DNA from: Neisseria perflava
GTDB taxonomy: Bacteria > Pseudomonadota > Gammaproteobacteria > Burkholderiales > Neisseriaceae
Direction: 5' to 3'
Length of the DNA: 64,000 bases
Assembly (NCBI RefSeq): GCF_002863305.2
Contig: NZ_CP136962.1
Location: 1,178,001-1,242,000, forward strand
The notes below the pieces were generated by a model. That model had not been told where the DNA came from. It did not search any database and worked only from the letters and a program-made list of their open reading frames with translations. Positions 8,230 to 17,827 of the stretch are shown piece by piece (position 1 is the first letter of the stretch; every line of letters begins with the position of its first letter). The position numbers and the translations under genes were made by a program.

Positions 8230-8895
8230 TTATTTGGCACATTTCGGCAAATTTTTGTTGCCCTTGCATAAAATACCATGTGTCTGCTCCTCAAAAGCGG
8301 GCGTATATTTATCACTTGCATTGAGGTAGTTTTGACTCATGTTTTTTTGGATAATCTCATCACTCAGCTTATCGAAATGTTTGACTTTTTCGAGCGCAGA
8401 CTTACCGGCACCATGCCCAAATGCTTCAGCCATCTTTTCTATATCCGATTAGCTCAACATATCCTCAAGATTTCCACCATGCTGTTGTAAACTTCTTATC
8501 TTTTTCAAAATATTTTTTCCCTGAGCTGAAGAGAAAAAACGGTTGGTTACATCGACTTCTTCTTGTGTAAATACTTTCTGTACGGCACGCTTTTCTTCAT
8601 CCAACCATTGCTTTTTCAACTCAGGGCGACTCAAATCGTCTTGCATATTTTTCATATAACGGCTGATGACTGCCTTCATCTGCGCTTTTTGAGCTTTGGG
8701 CGTCATCGTTAACAAGCGCTCATTGTCCTCTTTATTCACCATCTCCAAAGAACGTTGTACTTTCTCGCTATAATTATTGCTTATCCCTTGAATCTCCAAC
8801 CATTTCATTGCAGATTCATCACTTGGTTTAGCAGCCAGGCTTTGAGTGGATACAAATAAAGCTGCACAAGCGACCAACAAATATTTTAACTTCAT
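8230..8895 (-). pseudogene. DUF2059 paralogue interrupted by an in-frame stop codon
   Basis: The frame starts at 8895 (AGGAG ribosome binding site) with a signal peptide MKLKYLLVACAALFVSTQSLA and a DUF2059-like body ending ...GNLEDMLS before a TAA at 8449-8451. The same frame continues past the stop as SDIEKMAEAFGHG... to a proper end with the family's C-terminal cysteines (ILCKGNKNLPKCAK). The two parts align end to end with the intact neighbour at 7605-8180, so a single nonsense change split a roughly 221-codon gene. The 148-residue N-terminal part could still be made and exported. Confidence 0.8.
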
Positions 8896-8959
8896 GATTT
8901 ACTCCTATTGCGTAGTTTGAAGATCATCTTTAAAACATCTGTGAAACATCTATAAGCAT

Positions 8960-9970
8960 TTAGATTGAAACATTCGCGGATACAAACGCCGCCAAGTCCG
9001 GCTCAATTATCGCACAAACAGGCAATACCCATACATGATTCAGATTAAGACCGTCTGAAAACTTGACCGCATCTTTCTCCGTAATAATGACCACATCCGC
9101 ATTGGGCAAGTCTGCTACTGCGATATCGGCATGGTCGGGCAGTGCGACGGTTTGGTTCAAGGTAATGCCCATATTCCGCAGCGAATCGAAAAAACGCTCC
9201 GGTTTGGCGATACCGGCGACGGCGGCGACGGTTTGGTTTTTCAGACGGCCTGTATCCAGTATTTCAGACGGCCTGTTCAAACGGTAAATCCGCCCTGTTT
9301 CAATATGGCTGGCAAACATATTTTCAGACGGCCTAAACGCCACATCTGCTTTTCCGCCGCTGACGACAACCGCATCAACGGAAGCCAACCGAGACAAAGG
9401 TTCGCGCAAGCTGCCGTTGGGCAGTAAATCCAAATCCATCCGCCCCGTATCTGCCGCCGGAAATACGGCAATTTCCATATCGCGCTGCAAGGCATAATGT
9501 TGCAAACCGTCGTCGGCCACAATCAATTCAAGCTCCGGATGCGCCGCAAGCAATGCCCTAACTGCTTCTGCACGGCTGCTGCCTACCGCCGTCGGCGCAC
9601 CGGTTTGGCGAAACAGCAATAAAGGCTCGTCGCCTGCATCTGCCGCGCTGCTGGCTGTATTCAATACATGAACCGCCTTGCTCTTGCGCCCGTAACCCCG
9701 GCTGATGATGCCGACCTTAACGCCCTTTTTCTGCAAACCCGACACCAGCGCGGCGACTATCGGCGTTTTCCCTGTTCCGCCTGCATGGATATTGCCGACC
9801 ACCACCACTGGCACAGGCAATTTTTCGCTTTTCAGACGGCCTGAAACAAAATCATCGCGCCGTTTCGCCGCAATTTTGGCAAACAGCTTGGACAATGGTT
9901 TTAACAGCAAAGACAAAAACGGATTGGGGGATTGCCAATGGCGCTCGATAATTTGGTGGAGTTTGGGCAT
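8960..9970 (-). CDS. lpxK: Tetraacyldisaccharide 4'-kinase
   Basis: This inner-membrane-associated kinase phosphorylates the lipid A disaccharide to form lipid IVA. It shows [21 protein letters not shown] (P-loop GGTGKTP), [19 protein letters not shown] and [15 protein letters not shown], all LpxK hallmarks. I take Met at 9970 ([12 protein letters not shown], 336 aa), which fits family N-termini; the frame is open to an ATG at 10042 but that stretch crosses a DUS. Four perfect DUS copies lie inside the gene and encode GRLK or RPSE tetrapeptides. Confidence 0.93.
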   Translation of the reverse strand: MPKLHQIIERHWQSPNPFLSLLLKPLSKLFAKIAAKRRDDFVSGRLKSEKLPVPVVVVGNIHAGGTGKTPIVAALVSGLQKKGVKVGIISRGYGRKSKAVHVLNTASSAADAGDEPLLLFRQTGAPTAVGSSRAEAVRALLAAHPELELIVADDGLQHYALQRDMEIAVFPAADTGRMDLDLLPNGSLREPLSRLASVDAVVVSGGKADVAFRPSENMFASHIETGRIYRLNRPSEILDTGRLKNQTVAAVAGIAKPERFFDSLRNMGITLNQTVALPDHADIAVADLPNADVVIITEKDAVKFSDGLNLNHVWVLPVCAIIEPDLAAFVSANVSI

Positions 9971-10151
9971 ACGCACGGCTTTTGAAGCGAAAATCAAACG
10001 ATAATATAACACAAGCCTGCCCGGACAAGGCCGTCTGAACATGCGGCTTTGATAATATTAAAACAAAGGACGCAAGTTTCATAAAAACGAATACAACGAA
10101 TCGTCCTAAAACCCTTATAATTCAGCTTTCCCAAATTTTTCCTGTTTCGCA

Positions 10152-11501
10152 ATGTCCGAACTTTTCGCGCCCTCCTCCATTTCCGTATCCGAACTCAACG
10201 CCCTTGCCAAAGCTTTGCTGGAAGACCATCTTGCAGGCTTGTGGATTGCTGGTGAAGTATCCAACCTGACCCGTGCCGCCAGCGGACATTATTACTTCTC
10301 GCTCAAAGACAGCCGCGCTCAGGTGCGTTGCGCGATGTTTAAGGGTGCGGCCATGCGCTTGGCGAAGCCTTTGAAAGAAGGCGACCATATCGAGGTATCA
10401 GGAAAAATCAGTATTTATGAAGCGCGGGGCGAATTTCAAATTACCGTAAATGAGGTGTGGCTCAAAGGTTTGGGGCAGCTTTACGAAGCCTATGAACGAT
10501 TGAAAGCGCAGTTGCAGGCGGAGGGTGCGTTTTCGGCGGAACGCAAAAAACCGTTACCTGCCCGTCCGCAATGTATTGGCATCGTTACCAGTCTGGCGGC
10601 GGCGGCATTGCGCGATGTTGTAACCACCTTAAACCGCCGCGCGCCCGAAATCCCCGTTATCGTTTATCCAACGCCCGTTCAAGGCACAGGCAGCGAATTG
10701 CAAATTGCCCAAGCGATTAAAACCGCTTCGCAACGCGCCGAGTGTGACGTATTGATTGTCTGTCGCGGCGGCGGCAGCATTGAAGACTTGTGGGCGTTTA
10801 ACGAAGAACCGGTCGTGCGCGCCATTGAAGCCTGCGCGATTCCGGTCGTCAGCGGCGTAGGACACGAAACCGATTTCACGCTCGCCGACTTTGTTGCCGA
10901 CGTGCGCGCACCGACACCGACCGGCGCGGCAGAATTGGTCAGCCCCAACCGCCAAGAATCGCTACATCGTCTAGCCCAAGCGCAAGGCCGTCTGAAAACT
11001 GTTTTGGAGCAACGATATTTCGATGCCAGCCAAAAACTCGACTGGTTGGCGCGGCAAATCCGTCATCCGCGCCAAAAACTTGACGATCAGCGCGCTTCAA
11101 TCAGCAAGCTGGCGCAAATGCTGTCTTACTCGATGACGCAAAATCTCCGTGCCCATACCGCCCGTTTTGAACGCCAAACCCAAACCCTGAAACATTGCCG
11201 TCCTGATGTTTCCATTTACAAACACAACATCGACCGCTTTCAGTCGACCCTATCGCATTCCTTCCACCAGCTGCTTGCCCACCACCGTCAAAGCCTGACC
11301 GCCCAAACCGCATTGCTCGAAGCCGTATCGCCGCAGCATATTCTGGAGCGTGGCTTCTCGGTCGTCAAAAACACCCGCGGACAAGTCATCCGCAATGCCG
11401 ATACGTTGAAACAAGGGCAAAAACTGCACATCACTTTTGCCGACGGCGAAACCGATGTACGCGTGACCAAAGAGCAGGCGCAGGGCGAGTTGTTTGACTG
11501 A
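10152..11501 (+). CDS. xseA: Exodeoxyribonuclease VII large subunit
   Basis: A 449-residue subunit of the nuclease that degrades single-stranded DNA to oligonucleotides. An N-terminal OB fold (ISVSELNALAKALLEDHLAGLWIAGEVSNL...GHYYFSLKD) is followed by the catalytic region (GIVTSLAAAALRD, then VIVCRGGGSIEDLWAFNEEPVVRAI and SGVGHETDFTLADFVADVRAPTPT) and a long coiled C-terminal part. It is divergent from lpxK. The small subunit gene xseB is not in the window. Confidence 0.95.
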   Translation: MSELFAPSSISVSELNALAKALLEDHLAGLWIAGEVSNLTRAASGHYYFSLKDSRAQVRCAMFKGAAMRLAKPLKEGDHIEVSGKISIYEARGEFQITVNEVWLKGLGQLYEAYERLKAQLQAEGAFSAERKKPLPARPQCIGIVTSLAAAALRDVVTTLNRRAPEIPVIVYPTPVQGTGSELQIAQAIKTASQRAECDVLIVCRGGGSIEDLWAFNEEPVVRAIEACAIPVVSGVGHETDFTLADFVADVRAPTPTGAAELVSPNRQESLHRLAQAQGRLKTVLEQRYFDASQKLDWLARQIRHPRQKLDDQRASISKLAQMLSYSMTQNLRAHTARFERQTQTLKHCRPDVSIYKHNIDRFQSTLSHSFHQLLAHHRQSLTAQTALLEAVSPQHILERGFSVVKNTRGQVIRNADTLKQGQKLHITFADGETDVRVTKEQAQGELFD

Positions 11502-11624
11502 TAAAATAAAGGCCGTCTGAAGCTTTATGCGATTGAAGTGAAACTATGTCTGCCTTTTAAAAATCCTTAACCAACCAATGCGGTATAATGCCTCATCTGC
11601 ACACGCAGCATATACGGAAACATT

Positions 11625-12404
11625 ATGGACAACGCACAAAATACAGAAAATCCGATTCCTCCACGCAACTCCATCCGCAAAAACAGCATTTACCTGCTGC
11701 CCAATTCCTTTACCATCGCCGCACTGTTTTGCGCGTTCTTTGCCATTACCCAGTCCATGCACGGACGTTATGAAACAGCGGCGATTGCAGTTTTCCTTTC
11801 CATGCTGCTCGACGGCATGGACGGACGCGTTGCCCGCTTGACCAACAGCCAGAGCGCATTCGGTGAACAGCTCGACAGCCTCGCCGATATGGTCAGTTTC
11901 GGCGTCGCGCCTGCCCTGATTGCCTACAAATGGCAACTTTGGCAGTTTGGCAAAATCGGCTATTCCGTCGCCTTTATCTACTGCGCCTGCGCCGCTCTGC
12001 GTTTGGCACTGTTCAACACGCTTATCGGCAAAGTCGACAAACGCTGGTTTATCGGCGTGCCCAGCCCGACCGCCGCTGCGTTGATTGTCGGCCTGATTTG
12101 GGTCAACCACAGCATCGAACGCTTCCCCGGCGTGCATTGGTGGGCATTGGGTATCACCCTGTTTGCCGGCATTTCCATGATTGTGCAGATTCCGTTTTGG
12201 AGCTTCAAAGAAATCAACATCCGCCGCCAAGTACCGTTTATGGGCATGGTGTTGGCCGTGTTGGTATTGCTGCTCATCAACTGGGAGCCTTCTCTCGTCC
12301 TCTTCCTATTTTTCCTCGGTTACAGCCTGTCCGGTTATGTGATGGCAGTCATCCGTTGGTTTAAAAAACGCCATAAAACTCACAAACACGACAAGGCCGT
12401 CTGA
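11625..12404 (+). CDS. pssA: CDP-diacylglycerol-serine O-phosphatidyltransferase
   Basis: A 259-residue inner-membrane enzyme that makes phosphatidylserine, the precursor of phosphatidylethanolamine. The CDP-alcohol transferase motif is complete: DGRVAR, eight residues, G, three residues, D, three residues, D (within the stretch GRVARLTNSQSAFGEQLDS). Several hydrophobic segments follow, including one at VLAVLVLLLIN. The stop codon TGA lies inside a DUS, and the next gene starts one base later, which points to an operon. Confidence 0.95.
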   Translation: MDNAQNTENPIPPRNSIRKNSIYLLPNSFTIAALFCAFFAITQSMHGRYETAAIAVFLSMLLDGMDGRVARLTNSQSAFGEQLDSLADMVSFGVAPALIAYKWQLWQFGKIGYSVAFIYCACAALRLALFNTLIGKVDKRWFIGVPSPTAAALIVGLIWVNHSIERFPGVHWWALGITLFAGISMIVQIPFWSFKEINIRRQVPFMGMVLAVLVLLLINWEPSLVLFLFFLGYSLSGYVMAVIRWFKKRHKTHKHDKAV

Positions 12405-12405
12405 A

Positions 12406-13215
12406 ATGTGGTCTTGGGACATCATCCTTGCCCTGCTCGCCGTCGGCAGCGCGGCGGGCTTTATTGCCGGACTATTCGGCGTAGGCGGTGGCACGTTGAT
12501 CGTCCCTGTCGTCTTATGGGCATTGCAACTGCAAGGTATAGGCGGCCACCCCTATGCACAGCATCTTGCCATCGGCACTTCCTTTGCCGTCATGGTGTTT
12601 ACCACCTTCTCTAGTATGTACGCCCAACATAAAAAGCACGCCATCGATTGGGCGACCGTCCGCCGGATGACGCCGGGCATGATACTTGGCGTACTCCTCG
12701 GCGCAGCAACGGCAAAATATATGCCGACGCTGGCTTTGCAAGTTTTCTTTATTGCATTTCTTGCCTTTATCGCACTTAAAACCCTACGCGATTCCAAACC
12801 CAAACCTTCACGCACCCTGCCTGCCCTCCCCGGCCTGACAACCGTCGGCACGCTTTTTGGGGCGGCTTCGAGTTGGGTCGGTATCGGTGGCGGCTCGCTA
12901 TCCGTTCCATTTCTACTCTATTGCAACTTTCCGGCACACCGCGCCATAGGCACATCTTCAGGTTTAGCATGGCCGATTGCGATTGCCGGCACCATCGGCT
13001 ATTTTGCCAACGGTTTGCATATTGCCAACCTGCCTAAAGGCGCGGCAGGCTTTATCTATCTTCCGGCCGTGGCCATATTGAGCATTGCCACCATCCTCTT
13101 TGCTCCGCTCGGCGTAAAAACGGCGCACAAGCTGCCCGCCCGAAAACTCAAAATCGCCTTCGGTATTATGTTGCTGCTGATTGCCGCCAAGATGGCTTGG
13201 AATTTGATACATTAA
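12406..13215 (+). CDS. TauE/SafE-family membrane permease
   Basis: A 269-residue protein with about eight membrane segments in two related halves. Each half has the family's glycine-rich start (GLFGVGGGTLIVP near residue 24 and SWVGIGGGSLSVPF near 163), typical of the sulfite/organosulfonate exporter TauE/SafE family (DUF81). The substrate cannot be told from sequence. It starts one base after the pssA stop and is probably co-transcribed with it; a DUS hairpin follows. Confidence 0.85.
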   Translation: MWSWDIILALLAVGSAAGFIAGLFGVGGGTLIVPVVLWALQLQGIGGHPYAQHLAIGTSFAVMVFTTFSSMYAQHKKHAIDWATVRRMTPGMILGVLLGAATAKYMPTLALQVFFIAFLAFIALKTLRDSKPKPSRTLPALPGLTTVGTLFGAASSWVGIGGGSLSVPFLLYCNFPAHRAIGTSSGLAWPIAIAGTIGYFANGLHIANLPKGAAGFIYLPAVAILSIATILFAPLGVKTAHKLPARKLKIAFGIMLLLIAAKMAWNLIH

Positions 13216-13227
13216 ATCTTTCTTGTG

Positions 13228-13264
13228 AAAAGGCCGTCTGAAAATCTTTCAGACGGCCTTTTTG
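13228..13264. terminator. DUS hairpin between convergent membrane protein genes
   Basis: Facing DUS copies with a short loop and T runs on both sides lie between two convergent genes. This fits a bidirectional terminator. Confidence 0.75.
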
Positions 13265-13300
13265 ATTGCAAAACAACAAACTAAATAAAACCTTTTTACC

Positions 13301-13981
13301 TTACCCGATTTGCCCCATCTCAAATACAGCCAAGCGCCATATCGCCCATCCTGCCACCAACAATCCGGCGCACAAACGAACCATGCGTTTTTGCAGAAAG
13401 GTTTTCAACTGCGCTGCAAATATGCCCATCGCAAGCAGGTTCGGCAATGTCCCCAATGCAAACGCCAGCATATACAGCCCGCCGTGCAAAGCATTGCCGC
13501 TGCCCAAGGCATACAAAGACGCGCTGTACACCAAACCGCAAGGCAGCCAACCCCAAAGCACGCCGACGCCGAAACAGGCAGGCACCGATTTAATCGGCAA
13601 CAATTTGTTCAGCAAAGGATTCAGGCGTTTCCATATCGGTTTTCCGATGCCTTCGATTTTGGTTGCGGCAGTCGAAATACCGGCAAGATACAGTCCAAGC
13701 AAAAGCAATAAGACATTGGCGGCAATATACAAACCGTTTTGAACTGCGCGTGTATCGTCCAAGGAAATGCCGACCTGCCCGACCAAGCCGACCAGAAGGC
13801 CGATGACGACATAGCTACTGATGCGCCCCAAGTTCAACAATACAATCAGCCCGATTCGGTTTAAATGTGGCGGCAGCTGCAAAGCAAATGCGCTGCTCAA
13901 TCCGCCGCACATACCGACGCAATGCGTTCCGCCAAAAAAGCCGAGCAGAAAAAGAGTAAGAAATGTGATTTCTTGATTCAT
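13301..13981 (-). CDS. COG2836-type six-helix membrane protein (TauE/UreH-like)
   Basis: A 226-residue membrane protein. The first helix carries GFFGGTHCVGMCGG, and a second one GWLPCGLVYSASLYALGSG, the two cysteine motifs of COG2836 proteins. Such proteins often accompany cbb3 oxidase or copper-handling genes, and the HCxxMC motif suggests metal or thiol chemistry. No such gene is adjacent here; ccoS lies about 10 kb away. The role is inferred from family only. Confidence 0.75.
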   Translation of the reverse strand: MNQEITFLTLFLLGFFGGTHCVGMCGGLSSAFALQLPPHLNRIGLIVLLNLGRISSYVVIGLLVGLVGQVGISLDDTRAVQNGLYIAANVLLLLLGLYLAGISTAATKIEGIGKPIWKRLNPLLNKLLPIKSVPACFGVGVLWGWLPCGLVYSASLYALGSGNALHGGLYMLAFALGTLPNLLAMGIFAAQLKTFLQKRMVRLCAGLLVAGWAIWRLAVFEMGQIG

Positions 13982-14010
13982 GGTTTTTAATGATTCAAAC
14001 GAATGGATGA

Positions 14011-14036
14011 GGCCGTCTGAAACTTTTCAGACGGCC
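14011..14036. terminator. DUS hairpin
   Basis: Facing DUS copies with a six-base loop lie between the downstream end of the permease operon (minus strand) and the COG2836 gene start. Confidence 0.55.
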
Positions 14037-14091
14037 CTGAGAATGCAGGATAAGCTTTTCAGCCCACCCTCTTCACGCTTTAGAAAAGCAA

Positions 14092-15132
14092 TTAACTGCG
14101 TGCGCGTACGTCAAATGCCTGACGCAAACCTTCGCCGATCATGACCAGCAAAAGCAGCATCACCGTCAGCGTAGCGACGGCAGACAGGCCGATCCACCAC
14201 GCGTCCAAGTTGTCTTTGCCTTGCGCCAGCAACTCGCCCAAACTTGCCTGTGAGGCAGGTACGCCCAAGCCCAAGAAGTCCAAACTGGTCAGGGCAAGTA
14301 CGGCACCGGAAATACGGAAAGGCAGGAAAGCCAATACCGGCGTCAAGCTGTTGGGCAGGATATGGCGCCACATGATTTCACGGTTGCTCACGCCCATCGC
14401 GCGCGCCGCCAAAACGTAATCGGTCTGACGGTTTTTTAAAAACTCGGCACGGACATAGTCGGACAAGCCCATCCAGCCGAAAAGCGACAGCAATACCAGC
14501 AAAATCAACAGTCCCGGATTAAAGAACGAAGACAGGATAATCAGGAGGTACAGCTCCGGCATACCGCCCCAAACCTCGATAAAACGCTGCATCAGAAGGT
14601 CGGTTTTACCGCCAAAATAACCCTGTACCGCGCCTGCAACCACGCCGATTACGGTAGTCACCACAGTCAACACCAAGGCAAACAGCAGTGAATCGCGGAA
14701 ACCGTAAACCAAGCGCGCCAACAGGTCGCGGCCGCGGTCATCCGTTCCCAAGATATGCCGTTCGGACGGTTTGGCAGGATCGGGGGCCGTATCAAAATCG
14801 TTTAAGGTATCGGCATCGTAAGGATTGGGCAGATAAAGGGCAAAATTGCCGTCTGAAGTGATGTTGTGACGGATAAGCGGATCCAAATAATCCGCAGGCG
14901 TATCGAAATCGCCACCAAATGCGGTTTCGTTATATTCGTTTACCAAGGGGAAGAAATACTCGCCCTGATAGCGTATCCACAAAGGTTTGTCGTTGCTCCA
15001 CAAAGGAGCAAGCAAAGTGACGACAAACAAAACGGCCAAAATCCGCAAAGCCAACCAACCGCGCTTATGCTGCTTAAAGGCTTGCCAAGTAGGGTTTGAA
15101 GTAGATTTTTTCTTTTTCATGGTTCGAAACAT
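14092..15132 (-). CDS. Peptide ABC transporter permease, YejE-like
   Basis: A 346-residue inner-membrane permease. After a basic N-terminus and first helix comes a long periplasmic loop, then HILGTDDRGRDLLARLVYGFRDSLLFAL and the ABC-permease EAA loop (SDYVRAEFLKNRQTDYVLAARAMGVSNREIMWRHILPN). The N-terminal insertion DSNKPLWIRYQGEYFFP-like region (here NDKPLWIRYQGEYFFPLV) is typical of YejE rather than DppC. It follows the YejB-like gene by 36 bases. The matching ATPase is not adjacent but may be the YejF-like protein at 30183. Confidence 0.9.
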   Translation of the reverse strand: MFRTMKKKKSTSNPTWQAFKQHKRGWLALRILAVLFVVTLLAPLWSNDKPLWIRYQGEYFFPLVNEYNETAFGGDFDTPADYLDPLIRHNITSDGNFALYLPNPYDADTLNDFDTAPDPAKPSERHILGTDDRGRDLLARLVYGFRDSLLFALVLTVVTTVIGVVAGAVQGYFGGKTDLLMQRFIEVWGGMPELYLLIILSSFFNPGLLILLVLLSLFGWMGLSDYVRAEFLKNRQTDYVLAARAMGVSNREIMWRHILPNSLTPVLAFLPFRISGAVLALTSLDFLGLGVPASQASLGELLAQGKDNLDAWWIGLSAVATLTVMLLLLVMIGEGLRQAFDVRARS

Positions 15133-15168
15133 TCTTTAATAATGGATTGAAGATATTTTCAGACGGCC

Positions 15169-16224
15169 TTATTTCTGTCCGCCAAAGTGAATGCGCGGAT
15201 CGACCCACGAATAAGAAATATCCGACACCAATTTAGCCAACAACCCCATCAGCGTGAACACGTACAGCGTACCCATTACGACAGGATAATCGCGTTTCAT
15301 CACTGCCTCGTAAGACAACAAACCCAACCCGTCCAGCGAGAACAGCGTTTCAATCAACAGGCTTCCGGTAAAGAATGCGCCGATAAATGCGGCCGGGAAA
15401 CCGGTAATCAGAGGAATCATGGCGTTGCGGAAAATATGTTTCCACAGAATCTGTTTCTCAGGCAAGCCCTTGGCTCGGGCGGTATAAACATATTGACGGC
15501 GGATTTCTTCAAGGAACACGTTTTTCGTCAATACGGTCATCACCGCCAAGTTGCCTGCTACCGAAGCGGTAATCGGCAAGGCCATGTGCCACAAATAATC
15601 TTTGACTTTACCTGCCCAAGAGAGCGTATCAAAATCATCGCCGACCAAGCCGCCCTGAGGAAACCAGGCAAAAAAGCTGCCGCCGCCAAACAACACCAGC
15701 AACACCAAACCCAATACAAACGGCGGTACGGTATAGCCGACCAAAATGATCATACCCGTAATCGTATCGAAACGGCTGCCATCCCTGACCGCCTTGGCAA
15801 TACCCAACGGAATACATATCAAATAAGTTAGAAAAAACGTCCACAAACCTAAACTCATCGATACCGGCATTTTTTCTTTCACCAATTCAAACACAGTTTG
15901 GTGATGGAAAAAGCTCTCGCCCAAATCGAAACGGGCGAATTTCCATACCATATCGGCAAAACGCGTCAAAGGCGGCTTGTCGAAACCGTATAAAGCATTC
16001 AGCGCGGCCAAATCCTCCGCACTGATACGGTTGCCGTTTTTGGCCAAAGTTCCGGGCATACTGTGTCCCGCAGTCTCGCCGCCAACCGCGCCCTGCGTCA
16101 GCTGCTGAACCATCTGCTCCACCGGGCCGCCGGGAACAAACTGAATCACGGCGAAAGTAATCGCCAAAATCCCCAACAACGTGGGAATCAAAAGGAGCAA
16201 ACGATGAAAGATATAACGCCACAT
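15169..16224 (-). CDS. Peptide ABC transporter permease, YejB-like
   Basis: A 351-residue permease with the YejB signature LLIPTLLGILAITFAVIQFVPGGPVEQM, a periplasmic segment, and the EAA loop (RRQYVYTARAKGLPEKQILWKHIFRNAMIPLI). It forms an operon with the YejE-like gene downstream. YejABEF systems import peptides. No periplasmic binding protein (YejA) lies beside it in this window. Confidence 0.9.
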   Translation of the reverse strand: MWRYIFHRLLLLIPTLLGILAITFAVIQFVPGGPVEQMVQQLTQGAVGGETAGHSMPGTLAKNGNRISAEDLAALNALYGFDKPPLTRFADMVWKFARFDLGESFFHHQTVFELVKEKMPVSMSLGLWTFFLTYLICIPLGIAKAVRDGSRFDTITGMIILVGYTVPPFVLGLVLLVLFGGGSFFAWFPQGGLVGDDFDTLSWAGKVKDYLWHMALPITASVAGNLAVMTVLTKNVFLEEIRRQYVYTARAKGLPEKQILWKHIFRNAMIPLITGFPAAFIGAFFTGSLLIETLFSLDGLGLLSYEAVMKRDYPVVMGTLYVFTLMGLLAKLVSDISYSWVDPRIHFGGQK

Positions 16225-16257
16225 GGTTAAGTGTTCCTCTATTTTTTTGATTTGAAG

Positions 16258-16286
16258 GCCGTCTGAAACCGCTTGCTTCAGACGGC
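16258..16286. terminator. DUS hairpin between COG0523 gene and peptide permease operon
   Basis: GCCGTCTGAA and TTCAGACGGC face each other. It separates the zur operon end from the yejB-like start on the minus strand. Confidence 0.6.
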
Positions 16287-16323
16287 GTTATCGTAACGGA
16301 TTAATAAGCGTTTGGACGATGAT

Positions 16324-17253
16324 TTACTTCTCCAAAGCCTCCTGCAGTTTCTTCTCAATTAAATCCGCGTCAAACGATTTGGCAATCAGCTCAAAGCGCG
16401 AGTCACGGCGCCACGAAACTTGGTTTGCGCCCCATTGACCGTCCACCCAGTTCAGCCATACCCATGTACCAAGCACTTGGAACACGCCTTTGGCACGCAC
16501 GAGACCGTCTGTAAATTTAGGCAGGTCGTTGAAGAAATCGGTCAGCTTTTCGCCGTCGAAATCGCGTCCGGCAGGGAATGTGAAACCTTGCGACTGGAAG
16601 CCCATGGTGTTGTCCGGCAGGGCTTTGAGGCGGTAGCGCGATTTTTCGACCACGGGAATATCAAGCCACTGGATGTCGAGTTGCGCATTTTGGACTTCAA
16701 CCACTTTGGCTTTGGGCGGGAACAGCTTGGCCGCTTTATCATGAAATTCGGCCAGTTGCTCCGGCGTGCACAAGTCGGTTTTGCTGGCAACCAATACGTC
16801 GCAAATGCCGATTTGGTCTTTATACAAGGCTTGTTGAGCGTAATCGGGATTGATGAATTGACGCGGATCGACAACGGTAAAGACTGCACCGATTTCTAAC
16901 ATACTGTCGAGCGGTTTGGCTTTCAGTTCGTCGATAACGCTGGCGGCGTGCGCCAGGCCGCTGGCTTCAATCATCAAGCGGTCGGGTTGGGCATCGCGCA
17001 GCATCTTTTGTACGGTCGTACCCATTTGTGCGCCGACAGTACAGCACAAACAGCCGCCGGCGATTTCAGCTACGGGAATGCCGTTGTCGCTCAAGACGGC
17101 GCCGTCAATGCCGATTTCGCCAAATTCGTTGACAATGATGACCCATTTTTCATTCGGGTCTTTTTGTGCCATCAGACTTTTAAGGGCGGTGGTTTTGCCT
17201 GTTCCGAGGAAGCCTGAAATCAGGTGGACTTTAGTCTTTTTTACTTCTGACAT
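16324..17253 (-). CDS. COG0523/CobW-family GTPase, probable zinc metallochaperone
   Basis: A 309-residue G3E GTPase with Walker A GFLGTGKTT (14-22), the metal-binding CLCC motif at residues 68-71 (GGCLCC), a Walker B region, and the SKTD guanine motif. The C-terminal CobW domain is present. Zinc-starvation members of this family (ZigA, ZNG1-type) deliver zinc to client enzymes. The start overlaps the zur stop by 13 bases, so the two are co-transcribed; this context is the main support for zinc rather than cobalt or iron. Confidence 0.88.
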   Translation of the reverse strand: MSEVKKTKVHLISGFLGTGKTTALKSLMAQKDPNEKWVIIVNEFGEIGIDGAVLSDNGIPVAEIAGGCLCCTVGAQMGTTVQKMLRDAQPDRLMIEASGLAHAASVIDELKAKPLDSMLEIGAVFTVVDPRQFINPDYAQQALYKDQIGICDVLVASKTDLCTPEQLAEFHDKAAKLFPPKAKVVEVQNAQLDIQWLDIPVVEKSRYRLKALPDNTMGFQSQGFTFPAGRDFDGEKLTDFFNDLPKFTDGLVRAKGVFQVLGTWVWLNWVDGQWGANQVSWRRDSRFELIAKSFDADLIEKKLQEALEK

Positions 17254-17714
17254 TTTTTACAAATTCCTGTTAAAACAACATGTTCTTCTTTTAATGAGAA
17301 ACCAGTTTCGGCCACGCCTGCACGCAATGCCGCCCATTCTTGGCTCAAGGTCTGCTCATCTGCTGTACCGCATTCGGTACAAACCAAAATAAACGCGCTG
17401 TGGTGCGCTTCGGCTTCTTCGTGGTCATGGCAATGGTCGTTGCACTCGTGCTGCGCGTGACTGCACAGAATATAGCCGTTGACCGCCGCCACTTTGTGCA
17501 AAACGCCCTGCTCCGCCCAAAAATCAAGGGCGCGGTAGGCCGTCGGCGGCGCAACCACGCCCTCGCTTTGCTGCTGCATCTGCGACAGAACGTTGTAGGC
17601 TTTAATCACGCCGCTTTGTTTCAAAACAATATCAAGCACTTGCTCGCGCAATGCGGTTACCTGCACACCATCGCGCTGCGCTTGTTCTAAGATTTTTTGT
17701 TTGATTGCGTTCAT
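17241..17714 (-). CDS. zur: Zinc uptake regulator, Fur family
   Basis: A 157-residue Fur-family repressor. The N-terminal winged helix (ALREQVLDIVLKQSGVIKAYNVLSQM...PTAYRALDFWAEQGVLHKV) is followed by a His/Cys-rich metal region (HAQHECNDHCHDHEEAEAHH) and two CxxC-type sites (VCTECG and ICKKC). The His-rich insertion and the coupling to a COG0523 gene favour Zur over Fur. It would repress zinc acquisition genes such as the tdfH-like receptor 2 kb away. Confidence 0.9.
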   Translation of the reverse strand: MNAIKQKILEQAQRDGVQVTALREQVLDIVLKQSGVIKAYNVLSQMQQQSEGVVAPPTAYRALDFWAEQGVLHKVAAVNGYILCSHAQHECNDHCHDHEEAEAHHSAFILVCTECGTADEQTLSQEWAALRAGVAETGFSLKEEHVVLTGICKKCQK

Positions 17715-17751
17715 AACTGAAACAGCCTTTCAGACGGCCTTGTTAATAAAA

Positions 17752-17766
17752 AATTACATTATAACG
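17752..17766 (-). promoter_or_regulatory. Candidate zur promoter with Zur-like half site
   Basis: On the minus strand CGTTATAATGTAATT contains a good -10 hexamer (TATAAT) and GTTATA-xx-GTA, shared with the candidate Zur box before the tdfH-like gene. It lies about 38 bases upstream of the zur start, with a DUS between. Confidence 0.35.
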
Positions 17767-17792
17767 TGTTTGTTCAATTTCAGATAACAAAG

Positions 17793-17819
17793 AGGCCGTC
17801 TGAAACGTTCAGACGGCCT
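17793..17819. terminator. DUS hairpin downstream of the SDR gene
   Basis: Facing DUS copies separated by a short loop, directly behind the SDR stop on the minus strand. Confidence 0.65.
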
Positions 17820-17827
17820 GATGCCGA

